From Prunella strophiata (lineage: Eukaryota > Chordata > Aves > Passeriformes > Prunellidae): 64,000 nt of DNA. Every line of letters starts with the position of its first letter. The stretch's first letter is position 1. Both the position numbers and the translations under genes were made by a program. Below the pieces are notes generated by a model that worked only from the letters and a program-made list of their open reading frames with translations, was not told the origin of the DNA and searched no databases. Shown here piece after piece: positions 14,041 to 26,800 of this stretch. The stretch lies in contig JAZBQD010000021.1 in NCBI GenBank assembly GCA_036583965.1, positions 18,297,766 to 18,361,765 on the forward strand, given 5' to 3'.

Positions 14041-16359
14041 CTGTGACTGCTTTGTGGTTTGCTTTACAAATAAGCTTTTAGACTTTCCTTAAACTTCACA
14101 ATGTTGTGAAATGCACACCCATTAACTTGTCACTGAGGTGGCATTTGGTGGCAGCTGAGCAGACAGGCTGAGTGTCTCCCATTAATGTGCAGTGCCACCC
14201 ACCCGTGGGGAGCTGGGGATGACAGGCTCAGCCTCTGCAGGTGAAATATTCAACTCACAGCCGTCAGCTGCAACTGCTCGAGGAGAGCTCACTGACGAGA
14301 CAGGGACGTGGTTTGTTCAGTCAGTCCCTAACCCCAACTGCAATCCTGTGCAAAATCTGTGTTTACCACAGCCTCACCAGTTACTGGTTTATGTGCAAGT
14401 GTCCCCTCAGCTCAGCTGTGCACGGATAATGGATTTAGGCATCCCCATGTGATCTGCCCCATCCTTCTCCTCCCCAGCTGCTCACACCCGGGTCCCTGTG
14501 AGGGAAGAGGATCAATGTTTGAATGCTCTCCCTTTATGAAGAGCTCAGCATCCCCACTGAGATGCTCACAGCTTCCCTCTACTCTTCATTTATTTGCTTC
14601 AATGCCTGTCCTACCCAAATTTACTCTTTGTTGCATACTTAGAGTACAAAAGGGCAAAGCATTACACTTAAACCTCTAATACATCAAGCAACAGTTTTAA
14701 ATTTGACCTTGTACAAATCTTTATTTAGCACCAGAAGATAACACCAAATTATTCAATGTTTCGTGTCCAATGTTATGTTTGCACATGTGGTTATATTAAA
14801 CCTGACCCAACCCTGTCCCACTCTTGGGTGATATTTGAAATTCTCAGGTTGGGAATATCTCATCTGACCCACACCTCACTGGTACTGAAAGTCAGGTCTA
14901 AAATGCAGATGTACTATTGGAATTAAAAAAAAAACCAAACAACTTTTGAAGAAGTTATGTTATTAACTGATGATCACCAGAAAGATGGCTTTGTAAAATC
15001 ATTTGGTTTAGGTGGAAGAAGGTTGCAAGGGGCATTGGGAAGACAAATGACACAACACAACTAATTGAATCATAAGGCCCCTTTACTGGTAATTAAATTT
15101 AAAAAAACAGGCCCTTCAGGGTTAAGGACAGTCCTGTTCTCTGCTATTTTTTGAGGATGAATAGAAAAGCATTGTTATAGGAAAGAAGAAAAACTTATTT
15201 CTCTGTAATTTTTTGAACAAGTAAGAATTTATACACAGGCTAAAAATCCATCAGCTGTCAAAGCATAATTTTTTTGGCTGTCTTTTCCTTCAAGCTACAC
15301 AATGGACAGTTCCTAAGATTCCTCCCATTTCAGTGGTAACACAATAAAGAAAATGCTTTTATTTCATCATTTCTGATTGCTCTCAATAGTTGCAGAGACA
15401 CCAACACATTGCACATTAGAAAAATAATCCTGTAGCACTTACATACAATGGATTTAAATACTACCTGGAAGCAGAGGTAAATTCACTGGTGGCAAATCAA
15501 AATTACAGCCCTGTAATCTCCCTAAGAGGTTACAACATGAACATTAACTCCAGGAACTTGTAAGTTTTAAGTAAAACAAGCAGGCAAACCTCCTTGTGCA
15601 CCCATGGGCAATTTGGACTGTTCACTGCTGACAGATAAATACCTATCAGATAATGTCTGCACAGAGTCATGCCTAATTGAGAAGAACCATCTACTTTTAT
15701 TACAGATCTAGGCAAGCCAAGCTGCAAAGGCATTTAAAAAGTCAGCTGTGGCTGTTTCAGTTCTTTCCCAGGGACTGGTCTTGCAGCCACCCTCTCAGCA
15801 ATTTGGGAACCTGGGATGTCTTTAACACAGCACACACAGCTCTGGAGAGGAGCAGCTGAAATAACTTGTGATGGAGATCCATGACACAGCCCTGGAGTGT
15901 TACCATCCACTTATCCCCACATCCATGCTCAGTGGCACAGCTCACCATCTCTCCAATACTCTGCTGTTGTTCTTAAAACATATTAAGTGTTTCTCTCTTG
16001 AATTTCCCATTTATGCCTTGCAGCCTTTTCCTTGTGCTGGTCCATCTCTGCTCTGCTGCAGGCACACAGGGACAGGTCCCAGTGAACATGGAATTAATGT
16101 GAGATTATTTGTGTGCACACACTGAAGAGAATATTCACTAAATACACATTTGATACAGCCAAGTTCAAAGCTGCTGTAACAATTCTCCTTAAGCCAGCCC
16201 ATAGGGAAACACTGGAATTGCTCCTTTCCAGCTGTGAAAAGGGGATGTGCTGCTTCTAAATCTCCTCAGACTAAAGGTATACAGAAATACTTCAGCATAA
16301 GTATGAAGGTCTTATTGGGAAGTTGATAATCTAATTACTTATGTCTTCTTTTTAAACTG

Positions 16360-16590
16360 AAGAGAGAAGAAATTTCAGTTTAGATATACAGAATGAATTG
16401 CTCCCTGTGAGGGTGGGCAGGCCCTGGCACAGGGTGCCCAGAGAAGCTGTGGCTGCCCCTGGATCCCTGGAATTGTTCAAGGCCAGGCTGGATGGAGCTC
16501 TGAGCAATCCCATCTGGCTGAGGATGTTCCCAGAGGGGAACAAGATGATCTTTAAGGTCCCTTCCAACCCAAACCATTTCTATGATTTAT
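16360..16590 (+). mobile_element. CR1 LINE 3' fragment
   Basis: Contains CCCTGTGAGGGTGGGCAGG, GCCCAGAGAAGCTGTGGCTG and the terminal AAGGTCCCTTCCAACCCAAA followed by TTCTATGATT. This is the canonical sense-strand 3' end of avian CR1. Confidence 0.88.
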
Positions 16591-18059
16591 ACCAGTAGCA
16601 TCTTTATAAACATCCTCAAAACCCAAAATGAGAATTCAGAGTAAAAGAAGTTATTAAAAATGCAAGAAAACACCCAAATGCACGTATTCAGAACACATAT
16701 TTGTACAAAGTATTACAAAGCTTTGCTATCAGACATGGAATAGATTTATGACACCAAATCACTTTTCTAAAGGCACAAAGTAATATAAGAGATGTTCAGT
16801 AGGATATCTTTCCAATAAGAGATCTTTCACCCTGAGATATGAAAGTCAAAGAAAATACATTACACATGACTTTGCTGCCCAGCAAAGAACACTATCTGAT
16901 GCACCAAGGGTTCACTGGGTACAGCAGCAAGGACAAAACGCTCCTGGATTTAACAACCTTCACCTGAGAAGGACACGAACACAATCTGTGGCTGGGCTTT
17001 GATTTCTGCCTCTTCTGGAACAGGGCCACAGGCTCAAATTCAGATTACACTCCCCAAGGCTGCAGGCTCACACCAATATCAACATTGGTGTGTGAAAGCT
17101 GGAAATTTTACCTCTCTGCCAACAGCAATTGCATGGATCACATCCTACTTGAGAGAGTAATTTTTTATTTCTAATTTTTGCATTCATCAGTGCATGCTCT
17201 GTCCTCACACTCCACTGAAGAGAGCTCAGGTATCACATACAGTGATTGCTCTGTGGTATCAAGCTGGCAAGCACATTTTTATGTCAGCTATTATATCCAT
17301 ACCCACATCCACATGATTCTTCCTCCTAGGTTCCAAAAAACAATGTTATTGGTCAAACTATTCTCACTAGCAGCTTCCAATATTCATTAGAGGAATGTTC
17401 AAGCCTTTGTTTCAATTGTTCCTCATATCAGACACATAAATCCTCACATTTCCTCTATGTTCTTCATGTTCAGCCATCCAACCACTGCAAGTTCCATCAA
17501 TTCACTTCCCTTAAAAAGTTCTCTGTCCTCATAAAAGGCATAAAAAAGAAATCATCAGATCTGTACGACACAAAATATACTATGCTAAAGGAAAACAAAG
17601 AAGAGAGAGATAGAGTATTTAGAGAGATAAAAGTATTACCAATTCCTTTCAGCCACAGAGATCTCGGCCATTTAACTCTAATCTCAAACCGCTAAAATTT
17701 CACATCAGTTTCATCTCCTAATGAACCAGCACGGCTCCTTTTTATCTGTAAATATTCAAAGTCAGAGAGCATTCACTTCAAAAGAGCTAATTTAAGTCTG
17801 TTAATGTGAACAGTCACGGCGACTTCAACCTAATTATGTCTCCAGCAAAGCAAACAGTTACATCACTGTAATTCTGCATCCCGATACCATCACACGAGTG
17901 GATATTCAGTACAAAAAGTAGCCAGTGATTTCCCAATCCCTTTTTTAATAGCACAGATCGCACACACGCCGTGCCGTACGAACCCACCCTCTCTATTTGC
18001 ATTCCCACTTCCTGCAAGCGCTGTCCTCCCCTCCTGGAAATGAGGAAAACGAGAACCAC

Positions 18060-18690
18060 ATAAACCAGGGAAACTCCTCGGAGCAAGGGGCAGGGCACGG
18101 CCGTAAAGGTGGGAGTCAGACGGGATCTGCTCGCTGCCCTTCCAGCTCGCCCCGGCGGCAGCTCGGGCTCCACACCACCCGGCTGGGGCACCGGGACACG
18201 GCCGCGCTTCTCACGGATCATTTTTAATTCCTGGGGTGGCGCAAATAACGCGGAAAGCGACAGGAGACGCAGAAACACCCCACGAACTGCACCCGCACAG
18301 CAGCCCAGCGCTCAGCCCGGCCTGAGGCGGCTCAGCCCCGCTAACCTTCCCCGCTCGCCCTTCCCGGGGCCACCGCGCTCCTTCCCGCGGGGACCCGCCG
18401 GGGCGCGGCGAGGGCCCGCGTAGGCTTTACCTCAGCAGCAGCAGCAGCGGCGGTGGCGGCCCCGCTGCCCTGGCGCGGTGGGGCGCTGGGGCCGGGCCCC
18501 GGCCGCTGGAGCTCCGCGCCCGCCGCCACCGCGCCCGCGGCTCCCGAGGCTCCCCCGGAGCCGCAGGATCCCGGAAGCGGCGGGGGCGGCGCTTCCGCGG
18601 GAGGCGGAAGGGACGCGCGCGCGGCCCCGCGCAGGCGCGGCGGGCGGGGCGCCCTTGGCGCGGCCCTGAGGGCAGGGCTGGGGTCGGGCA
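18060..18690 (-). promoter_or_regulatory. ZDHHC7: CpG-island promoter of ZDHHC7
   Basis: Very GC- and CpG-rich block surrounding the proposed non-coding first exon. The exact start site cannot be read from sequence. I saw no convincing TATA box, as expected for a housekeeping CpG-island promoter. The 16-bp minisatellite starts directly at its upstream edge. Confidence 0.75.
18431..18600 (-). other. ZDHHC7: ZDHHC7 non-coding exon 1 (5' UTR); upstream end uncertain
   Basis: On the minus strand a run of CTG triplets ends in CTGAG|GTAAAG, a strong splice donor at 18431/18430 inside the CpG island. The next usable acceptor in sense is the one before the ATG exon (CAG at 10766-10764). The 5' end is a guess, since no transcription start can be seen. 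Confidence 0.6.
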
Positions 18691-18694
18691 CAGC

Positions 18695-19580
18695 CGCGGT
18701 GCCCTCACGGAGTAGTGCCCTCGTGGAGGGGTGTCCTCACGGGGCGGTGTCCTCACGGAGTAGTGCCCTCGTGGAGGGGTGTCCTCACGGGGCGGTGTCC
18801 TCACGGAGTAGTGCCCTCATGGAGGGGTGTCCTCACGGGGCGGTGTTGTCATGGAGCAGGGTCCTCATGGAGGGGTGTCCTCACGGGGCGGTGCTGTCAT
18901 GGAGCAGGGTCCTCACGGAGCGGTGCCCTCATGGAGTGCCGCTATCATGGAGTAGTGCCCTCATGGAGTGGTGTCCTCACGGAGTAGTGCCCTCGTGGAG
19001 TGGTGTCCTCACGGACCGGTGCTGTCATGGAGCAGTGCCCTCATGGAGTGGTGTCCTCACGGACCGGTGCTGTCATGGAGCAGTGCCCTCATGGAGTGGT
19101 GTCCTCACGGACCGGTGCTGTCATGGAGCAGTGCCCTCACGGAGCGGTGCCCTCACGGAGTAGTGCCCTCGTGGAGGGGTGTCCTCACGGGGCGGTGTCC
19201 TCACGGAGTAGTGCCCTCATGGAGTGGTGTCCTCACGGACCGGTGCTGTCATGGAGCAGTGCCCTCATGGAGTGGTGTCCTCACGGACCGGTGCTGTCAT
19301 GGAGCAGTGCCCTCACAGAGTGTTGCCCTCACGAAGCGGTGCCCTCATGGAGTGCTGCTGTCATGGAGCAGTGCCCTCACGGAGTAGTGCCTTCGTGGAG
19401 TGCTGCCCTCATGGACCGGTGCCCTCACGAAGCGGTGCTGTCATGGAGCAGTGCCCTCATGGAGTGCTGCTGTCATGGAGGATGCCATCGCGGAGCGGTG
19501 CCCTCACAAAGTGCTGCTGTCATGGAGTAGTGCCGTCACGAAGCGGTGCTGTCATGGAGCGGTGCCCTCATGGAGCGGGC
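18695..19580. repeat. 16-bp GC-rich minisatellite, about 55 copies
   Basis: Tandem units of the form TCCTCACGGAGTAGTG / CCCTCATGGAGCAGTG. Because 16 is not a multiple of 3, three units make a 48-bp, 16-residue period that is open in all three plus frames, so the long ORFs here are artefacts. A 48-bp higher-order repeat is clear at 19000-19140 and returns at 19205-19310. The array abuts the ZDHHC7 CpG island. Confidence 0.95.
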
Positions 19581-19589
19581 ACGGAGGGC

Positions 19590-20045
19590 AGCGATTGTCC
19601 CATTCCACCCCTGCCACCGGCAGGGACACCTCCACTGCCCCGGGCTGCGCCAGGGTCTGACCCGGCTGGGGACACTTGCAGGGATGGAGCAGCCGCAGCT
19701 TCGCTGGGCAATCTGTGCCGGGGTGTCCCCGCTCTCACAGGGGAGAATTTCCTCCTAACATCTAATCCACCGCTGCTCTGTCAGTCTGGGGCCGTTCCCT
19801 CTGGTCCTGTCATTACGTACTCTTACAAACAGTCCCATTCCATCTTTCCTGTGGGCTGCCTTCAGGCACTGCAAGGCCGCCATGAGGTCACCTTGAAGTT
19901 TTGCTTTTCCAGGTGAACAATCCCAGCTCTCCCAGCCCTTCCTCAAGCAGAGCTGCTCCATCTCTCTCATCACCCTGGAGCCTCCTCTGGGCTCTCTCCA
20001 GCAGCTCCAGGTCCCTGCTGTGCAGGTGGGGACATCACCCTGCCC
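19590..20045 (-). mobile_element. CR1 LINE 3' fragment, relatively long
   Basis: Antisense CR1. It shows GGCAGGGACACCTCCACTGC, a GGAGAATTTCCTCCTAACAT block, then the region ending GCTCTCTCCAGCAGCTCCAG and GTGCAGGTGGGGACATCACC. It lies directly beyond the minisatellite. Confidence 0.85.
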
Positions 20046-20159
20046 CTGCAAGAACCAAACACAGAAACTGGGTATTACTTCAGTTTCTCCACAAAGAATT
20101 TTTGCTTTATGTCTACACATATTTTTTATGGTTATATTTCAGTACAGTCCCTCATTAAC

Positions 20160-20300
20160 TCGTACCTCACCCCTGGAAGTGTCCAAAGCCAGGTTGGATG
20201 TGGCTTGGAGCAGCCTGGGATAGTGGGAGCTGTCCCTGCCCATTGCATGGGATGAGCTTTAAGATCCCTTCCCACCCAAACCATCTGTGATTCTATGGTT
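20160..20300 (+). mobile_element. CR1 LINE 3' terminus
   Basis: Sense CR1 end: CCCTGGAAGTGTCCAAAGCC, then GGGATGAGCTTTAAGATCCC and a terminal TGATTCTATGG. Confidence 0.87.
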
Positions 20301-23043
20301 TCACTTCTGAGAGCCTCAGGAATGTGATTTGGCACCTAATTCAAGAGCAGTTGTTCACTGTGCTTAAACATCAATAGTTAAATTGCTTGAAGTAGAAATA
20401 TTATATGACACTCACTGTGTCATATATGTGTGGATTTCCCACTGTGTATTAGGAAAAAATACAGACCCAGTGGTTCAAAAAGTAGAGGCAAAACAGCAAA
20501 CCTTGCAGTGTGTGAGCTGAGGATATTTTAAAAAACAAAAACGCTGAAGGAATGGCAAACAGAAATGATGTCAACTCGGGCACGCTCCTGCATCCTTTTT
20601 TTTCTTGTAGCATGACCACCATCTAGTGGGACACGGGCAGCCAGTGCACAAGGGTTGTGTGTGCTGATAAGTGAATAAAATACAGCTGCTCACGTGCCTG
20701 CTTGTCTCCTCTTCTGTGCTGAAATATTGGGGACTTCTGAAAAGCTTGATTTTACATATTTTCTTCTATTTGCCAACAGCTGGTTGCACATATGAAAAGA
20801 AATCAGTCTATGCCAATGTCTCTGCTATTCAAATGTAATTATGTAAATATTTATAGACACAAAATCATAAGAGCTGATAATTTTCTAAAACTGCCTTCTC
20901 CCTCGGTGTTTTCCTTAATGTAACTAATATGTGATTTATGCAGGAGTAAAAATGAAAACAAAATAATATTCTATTATTTTTTATTAAATTATAGTGAGTT
21001 TAACCCTTGAGAAAACTACCATTCTTGTGCTTTTATCTCAGGGTGGCTGAGATACCAGAATTACCCAGGAATTACAAAAAATTTAGGTACCTGTGACATC
21101 TTTTTTTAGCAATATTGCAGATGCTTAAGACCTTATGCAGAAGCTTAAATTTATGCTAACCAGAAATTCTTAAATTCAGCTTGCTTTTTCTGTGTGTTTT
21201 AGCACCGTGCATCAGTCACAGATTCCTGATTTCCTCCTGATCTTAAAAACAAATCAGTTGAGTATTTTCCTCCCCACTATTTTTGCTGAACATGTGGAGC
21301 AGCTCTTAGACTTGTTTCAATACACAGGGAGCTGGTGTTGTCACACCAAAAACATCCCCAGACACGTCAGGACTTTGGTTCTTCTGCAAGCCCTGATGGT
21401 TTGGAACCCATTTCCACCACAAATAATATTGCCAAGATAAATTGTTTGCCAGAGATAACTTCAAGCCCTCAAACAAATTACCTAAGAAATGTGGAAACAG
21501 AAGGTGGCACGACACAAATTGTTTCCATGTCCTGTCCTCACAGGACAGGAAGGAAGGAGCTTATCTCTATTCAGATTCCATAGGGACACACACACAATGC
21601 CTTCACCCTGGCCTGGGGAGACTCTGGGGGTTGGGAATGCTTCACAGATCAGGCATGAAATGTTCACACCCCATTTCTCCTCCCATCAGAAATGCAAATA
21701 TTAACATTCAAATGGTATTGTGTAAGGACTCCAGCAATTTGGGGAAGGGCAGCAAAGATGCTCATGGGTTGCACTGGGAAAAAAAAAAAAAGAGTTTAGA
21801 AGAATCTGTCATTTGTTGTAGCCCCTTCCACCTCAGGCAGAGGAGGATTTAATTTTGTGCATGTTTGTAAAGTCCCAAAGGTTTGTCATTTGTGTGGATC
21901 TTTCCCCACTGACTGTTGCTTTGTGTCAATAATGTGTTCAAATTCTAGTGAAAAAGAAAAGCTGTTTTTCATAATCCATCCCCTTTGCAGCCTTTCTGTG
22001 GGCTGAGCCACATCTGCCGTACTGCAGGTGCAGGGTGATAACATTGTCACACCTCTCTTTCTTTCAGGCTGTTCTCAATTCCTCCACAGTACAATCTGAA
22101 GTATGAAAGCAACCTTATTATCCCTCTGGCTCTCTGGAAAATGACCTTATTGGCTCTCTGCCTACTCTAGGTGCTTAACTTTAAGATGTGCCCCTTCAAC
22201 ATTGGCTGAAGCAATGGTGATTTACAGAAATTAATTTCTGAACCTCATTGTCTGAATCTCTGGTGCCTTCTGCCCTTCTCTGTTTAATTTGATGTGGCCC
22301 ATGGACACAATGAAGCACCACAGAACAGCTGTGCCTGGTCTCAGAAAAGAGGAGCTTTGTAAAACTGAGGAACTTTTTTAAGAAGGTGAAAGGAACATCT
22401 AAGGTGCTAAAAGCTTTTGAGGGAACAATTGAAACATGAGCACCGAGGCAGTGTAAGTGCACATCAGTATCAGGACAAGCTGGGAAAAGGGCAAAAAGGA
22501 GCAGCAGAGCTCAGGAGGTCATTAAAAACAAGTTACATTCAGAGAAGAAAATCGAAAGAACCATAAGCACTGATCCATTAAACACAAACCAGGGCAGGAG
22601 TGGTTATAAAACCAAATGGAGGCACAACTGAAACAAGACAGAAAAATGCACAATACATGTTTTTGCAAGTAACAGGGAGTCCAAACACTCAGGAGACAAA
22701 GAAAGCACAGGTTCTGAGAGCCCCAGTCCTTCTCCAAAGTGAGATTGGCTGCACTTCAACATCTCCTGAGAGCCTGGGTTTGTTTCAGTGCAGGGAATTG
22801 AGACTAAATGCTAATTGCAAAAGGAATAAAAAAAGATCTCTTGTACAGCTAGCCAAAAGCCTTCAAAAAGACAAGCTTCTAGAAACGGGACCTACAATGG
22901 TACCTGAAGAGATGCTGAGGTGTCTGCTGTGGGTGGGGTTTTTTGGTTCCTTGAATGAAATGGGCTGCTGCCTGTTGGCTGGAGCTGGCAATGGGAGCAA
23001 AAGGACCCACTTATGCCAAGAGCCCAACAAAACAGGATCAGAA
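20301..23043. other. Intergenic spacer between the two divergent genes
   Basis: Unique sequence with several short ORFs of no coding character, plus A-runs near 21780. No RNA gene, repeat array or exon was recognised. Confidence 0.6.
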
Positions 23044-23285
23044 ATCACAGAAACATAGAATCGTAGAATAGATTGATTTGGAAGGATCCTTTTGCAGGTC
23101 ATCTAGTCCAACAACCCCCTGCCATGGGCATCATCAACTAGACCAGGTTGCTCAAAGCTGCATCCAAATGTTTCCAGGGATGGAGCATCCACCACATCTG
23201 TGGCAACCCGTGCCAGTGTTTCACCACACTCCTTATGAAACACTAATTTCATATCTCTAACCTTAAACAGACTCTCCTTCAGCGA
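23044..23285 (-). mobile_element. CR1 LINE 3' fragment next to a promoter
   Basis: Antisense CR1. It begins with ACATAGAATCGTAGAATAGA, the reversed CR1 terminal repeat, followed by TCTAGTCCAACAACCCCCTG and GACCAGGTTGCTCAAAG. It ends within about 150 bp of the CpG island of the downstream gene. Confidence 0.88.
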
Positions 23286-23429
23286 TCTGCAGGAAAGAGT
23301 TGGGGAAGAGAGCCTGACACCTGCTTTTTCTGCCCCGCATCACCAGAGGGTTTGTTCTAGTGTCCTTCCAGGAGAACTGCCTGAACTTCCCTTGGAGCGC
23401 GTAGTAAATAAACCGAGCAAATCCAACTT

Positions 23430-23830
23430 CCCCGAGCTGGACAAGCCCCTCGCGGAAATGACCGCGATCCGTGCCGGGAGGCGGCGGGGAGCGGCCCCGA
23501 GGCGGGGTTTGGGGGCGGCCGGAGCCAGCCCCGCACCGCGTCCCGCACCGCGCCGGGCTCCGCTCCCCGCGCTCCGCTCCCGCACCGCGCACCGCGCACC
23601 GCGCACCCCGCGATGCCGGCGCTGCTGGCGCTGCTGGCCGCGGCGCTGCTGGCGCTGCTCGGGGCCGGACGAGCGGCCGCCCCCGGCTCCTGGGCGCCGC
23701 TGAAGCGCTGGGCCCTGGGCTGCCTCCTGCTCTGCCTCGGCGCCTGCAGGCAGCGAGCGGCCGCAGGCACCGCCGAGCCGCGCCGGCCGCGCCCGCTCCG
23801 CGCCGACCCCCACGTGAGTGCCCCGGGACC
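23430..23830 (+). promoter_or_regulatory. CpG-island promoter of the PPS-N-like gene
   Basis: Dense CpG block around the start codon, including short repeats of CGCACCG at about 23580-23605 in the presumed 5' UTR. No TATA box was recognised. The transcription start cannot be placed exactly. Confidence 0.75.
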
Positions 23831-26800
23831 CCCTCTCCTGAGACCCCCTTCCCTGGGACCCGCTTCTGCGACACCCTGTTCTCATGTCCTGGCATCCCTG
23901 TGTCCCATATCCCTGGCACTCCCGTCTCCCTGTTCCCCTGGCACTCCATCCACGGCATCCTCACATTCCCCAACTTTGGAACTCCCATCTCCAGCATCCC
24001 CACGTTCCCCCAATTTTGGAACTCCCATCCCCAGCATCCCCACGTTCCCCCAGTTTTGGAACTCCCGTCTCCAGCATCCCCTCCTTCCCCTAGTTTTGGA
24101 ACTCCCATCCCCAGCATCCCCACGTTCCCCCAGAACACCTTTTCCCCTTTGGACTCAAACTTCTCCGGACCTACACCACCACCTCCACCCCACTGCACCC
24201 TCTGCATTCCAGCACCTTGCGTTCCCCTGGCAATCCCTCAGGTACTCCCGTTCCCTCCATCCCGGTGCCTGGCACCCCTCACTGCCCAACCCCATTTTTT
24301 TGAGCTCTCCTTTCTTTTAGCTGAGGTTTCAGTGCTGCTTTTAAAGCTTCCTCGCTGTTCTCGGGGTGCCTGCTGTGACATACAAAAAGTGAAAGTAAAA
24401 CTTGATCCCTGAGCAGAAGCCTATGGAAAACAAAGGATCGCTTTCTCCCCTCCCTTTCCTGCCTCCAGCTGGAGCTGAAATCCATTTCCCTTTCCCCAGG
24501 CCCTCGATTCCTTGTACTTCACCGGCTTTGCAGAGACCAACAGGACCTTTGTGATTGCTCGCCTCACCAGGCGCCCTGCTGGCCTCTGTGAGATGTGGCT
24601 TTTCCTGAGGCTGGACGGGATAGGCGAGTTTGAAGTGAGTGCTGGATGTGGGGTGATGTTCAGGAGCAGTGCTTAACTCCTTTCTTGAACCTGTGATGGG
24701 ATCCCAAGCCAAGCTTTATGTCCTCTGCATCTTCACACCAGTAAAACACCAGTGCAGTGTCTAAAGGCAGTGGTACAACTGGTCAGTACTGGGTATGACC
24801 CTTTTTCAGCAGGGTCTGACACTCATTCCCCTTTCCCATAATCTGCACAAAACAGAACAGTTTCTAAAAAGTGCCTTATTAAATCCCCCAGGAAGAATTT
24901 GAGCATCCAGTCTTTCCAATCAGGTGCAGCTCATGGTTGATCAGTTCCATTTTCTGCTTATGGTTGGTTTTTCCCCCTTTTTTAATTTTCATGCTATAAA
25001 AACCATTTGGAATTGCCTCTTTAAAAGAGAGAGGAACGCTTTTAGGGAGTTTTATGCACATCTGCTTCATTCTTGCTGAAAAGGAAGCTTAATCAGATAT
25101 CATTAATCAGATTTTTGCCTGAGGATTTTCTTTCTTCATTAAGAGCTGGCTACACAGTAAAGAAGGAGAGAAGACCTGACATAAATCCCTTTGCACTCAA
25201 CTCTCTTTATGTTCACAAATCTGTTTCACTAAGTAGCCATGACCAGAAAAAGCAGGAGAAATCCTATTTGGAGAATATAGGAAAAAAAAAACAACAAAAA
25301 AAAGAGGATTGATGTGCATTATTTTTGGTTTTAGTAATATTTTGTACAACAAGGCTGCTTTGTGGCATCCTCACAGTTGAATTAAGCAAATATTTTCCTG
25401 CAATGTTTCCTCTTTTAAGCACCCACAGCACCCAAACATGATGGTGAGAGATGAATCCAAAGAGATCTGGAGTGGAGGAGGACTCACTATGGAATACTTG
25501 GAGCCCCAAATGTGCTGGAAGATAAATTTTGATGGATTACTCAGGTACTGCAGCACTCCCTAATTTCATTTATCTACACATAAAACCAAGGCTTTTTCAG
25601 CACTATCTGGAAATATATTTAATTTATTTTAAATTTAACCAGCTTGAACCAAAAGCTGTTTGGTAACTAAGACACTTTGATTTTTAAGGAATGAAAATAA
25701 ATCTGGTGGTGTAGAGTATTATAGATTCTTCAATTCCAAACAAGCAAGAAACATTTTGTTGTTTGTTTAAGAGTGATATAAAATTGTAGTGCTTTGGCCT
25801 ACAGGAAAGGAGCCTACAGACAGCAGTGGAGTGAAGAGGAAGGAGAACTTGTACCAGTTAAATTCTCTTTGCAGTAAGTTTTTCATCTCTAAAAAGTACA
25901 GTAAGCTCGTGGCTCATTTAAAATGGCAAAAACCAGAATTTTCCAATAAAATACAAAGATTGCCTCTGTCAATGTAGCAAGTGCACAACTTGGCCTAGTA
26001 TGAGCTGAATGCTAATAATGTCTTTTTTTTTTCTCTCTCTTTTTCTAGGTGGGAGAACTCCACAGATGTTTTTAACTTTAATGTTGACAGTAACCCCAGC
26101 ACATTTGCTCGTGCTTTAGCCCAGGAGCCGTGGACCATCGAGCTCTTCCAGAGGGTCAAAAAGTGAGGGGCAAGATTAATCTCTTCTGGGGTTAATAATA
26201 ATTTTTTTCTACAGTTCTCTTCAAGGTCTGATGTGTGTTATAGTTGATTTTAGAAGGTAGATTTAATTTGAAGTGCTCTATTAAAGGACATGGCTCTTGG
26301 TTTCAATGCCACACCACACCTGGGGGATCCTGCACACAGATGGGATCTTCCTGATATCTGAGTGAAGCCTTCAGCATCAGGAATATTTCTTATTCTTTCT
26401 TTTTCATTGATTTAGGCAGCTTCCAAACTCAATGGTCCATATATAGCTAAGAAAATGAGTATAATCCTGTGAGAAAGGAACCTAAGTGGGTGTTTTAAAT
26501 ATGAGAATCAATGGTGTGTTGTCTAAATAGAAGCAGAAATTATGTCTATCAATAATGTGTGAGGTTTGGTGATACCTGCTGAGTTCTAAGCAGCAGCTGT
26601 TTTGCAGCCCAGCATTTCTTCAAAGGAAGGGTGATTTTGTATTCTGTCAGGGTGAGAATTTGCTGCTGTTTCATTCTCAGGTGTCCCATTATATAACACT
26701 AACTGGGAAATGTCGAAGAGATGTGTACAATCTGAGATAGCCATGGTCCAGATGCTCTGAAATTGCCTTCATTTTGGGATGTAAATCCATCAGATTGGCA

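Larger units (their letters stand above)
10764..18430 (-). other. ZDHHC7: ZDHHC7 first intron
   Basis: Intron between the non-coding first exon (donor GAG|GTAAAG at 18431/18430) and the start-codon exon (acceptor CAG at 10766-10764, exon from 10763). It holds a T-rich low-complexity tract (10976-11065) and CR1 pieces at about 13792-14040 and 16360-16590. The remainder is AT-rich sequence without recognised features. Confidence 0.6.

Noticed and set aside
18453..19916. Plus-strand ORFs of 139-236 codons with SSALVEGCPHGAV-like repeats
   Set aside because: Produced by the 16-bp minisatellite in every frame.
23340..24412. Long ORFs on both strands (181-314 codons) around the CpG island
   Set aside because: GC-rich promoter sequence and the 40-bp minisatellite suppress stop codons. 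Only the first 201 nt from 23613 join to the spliced gene.
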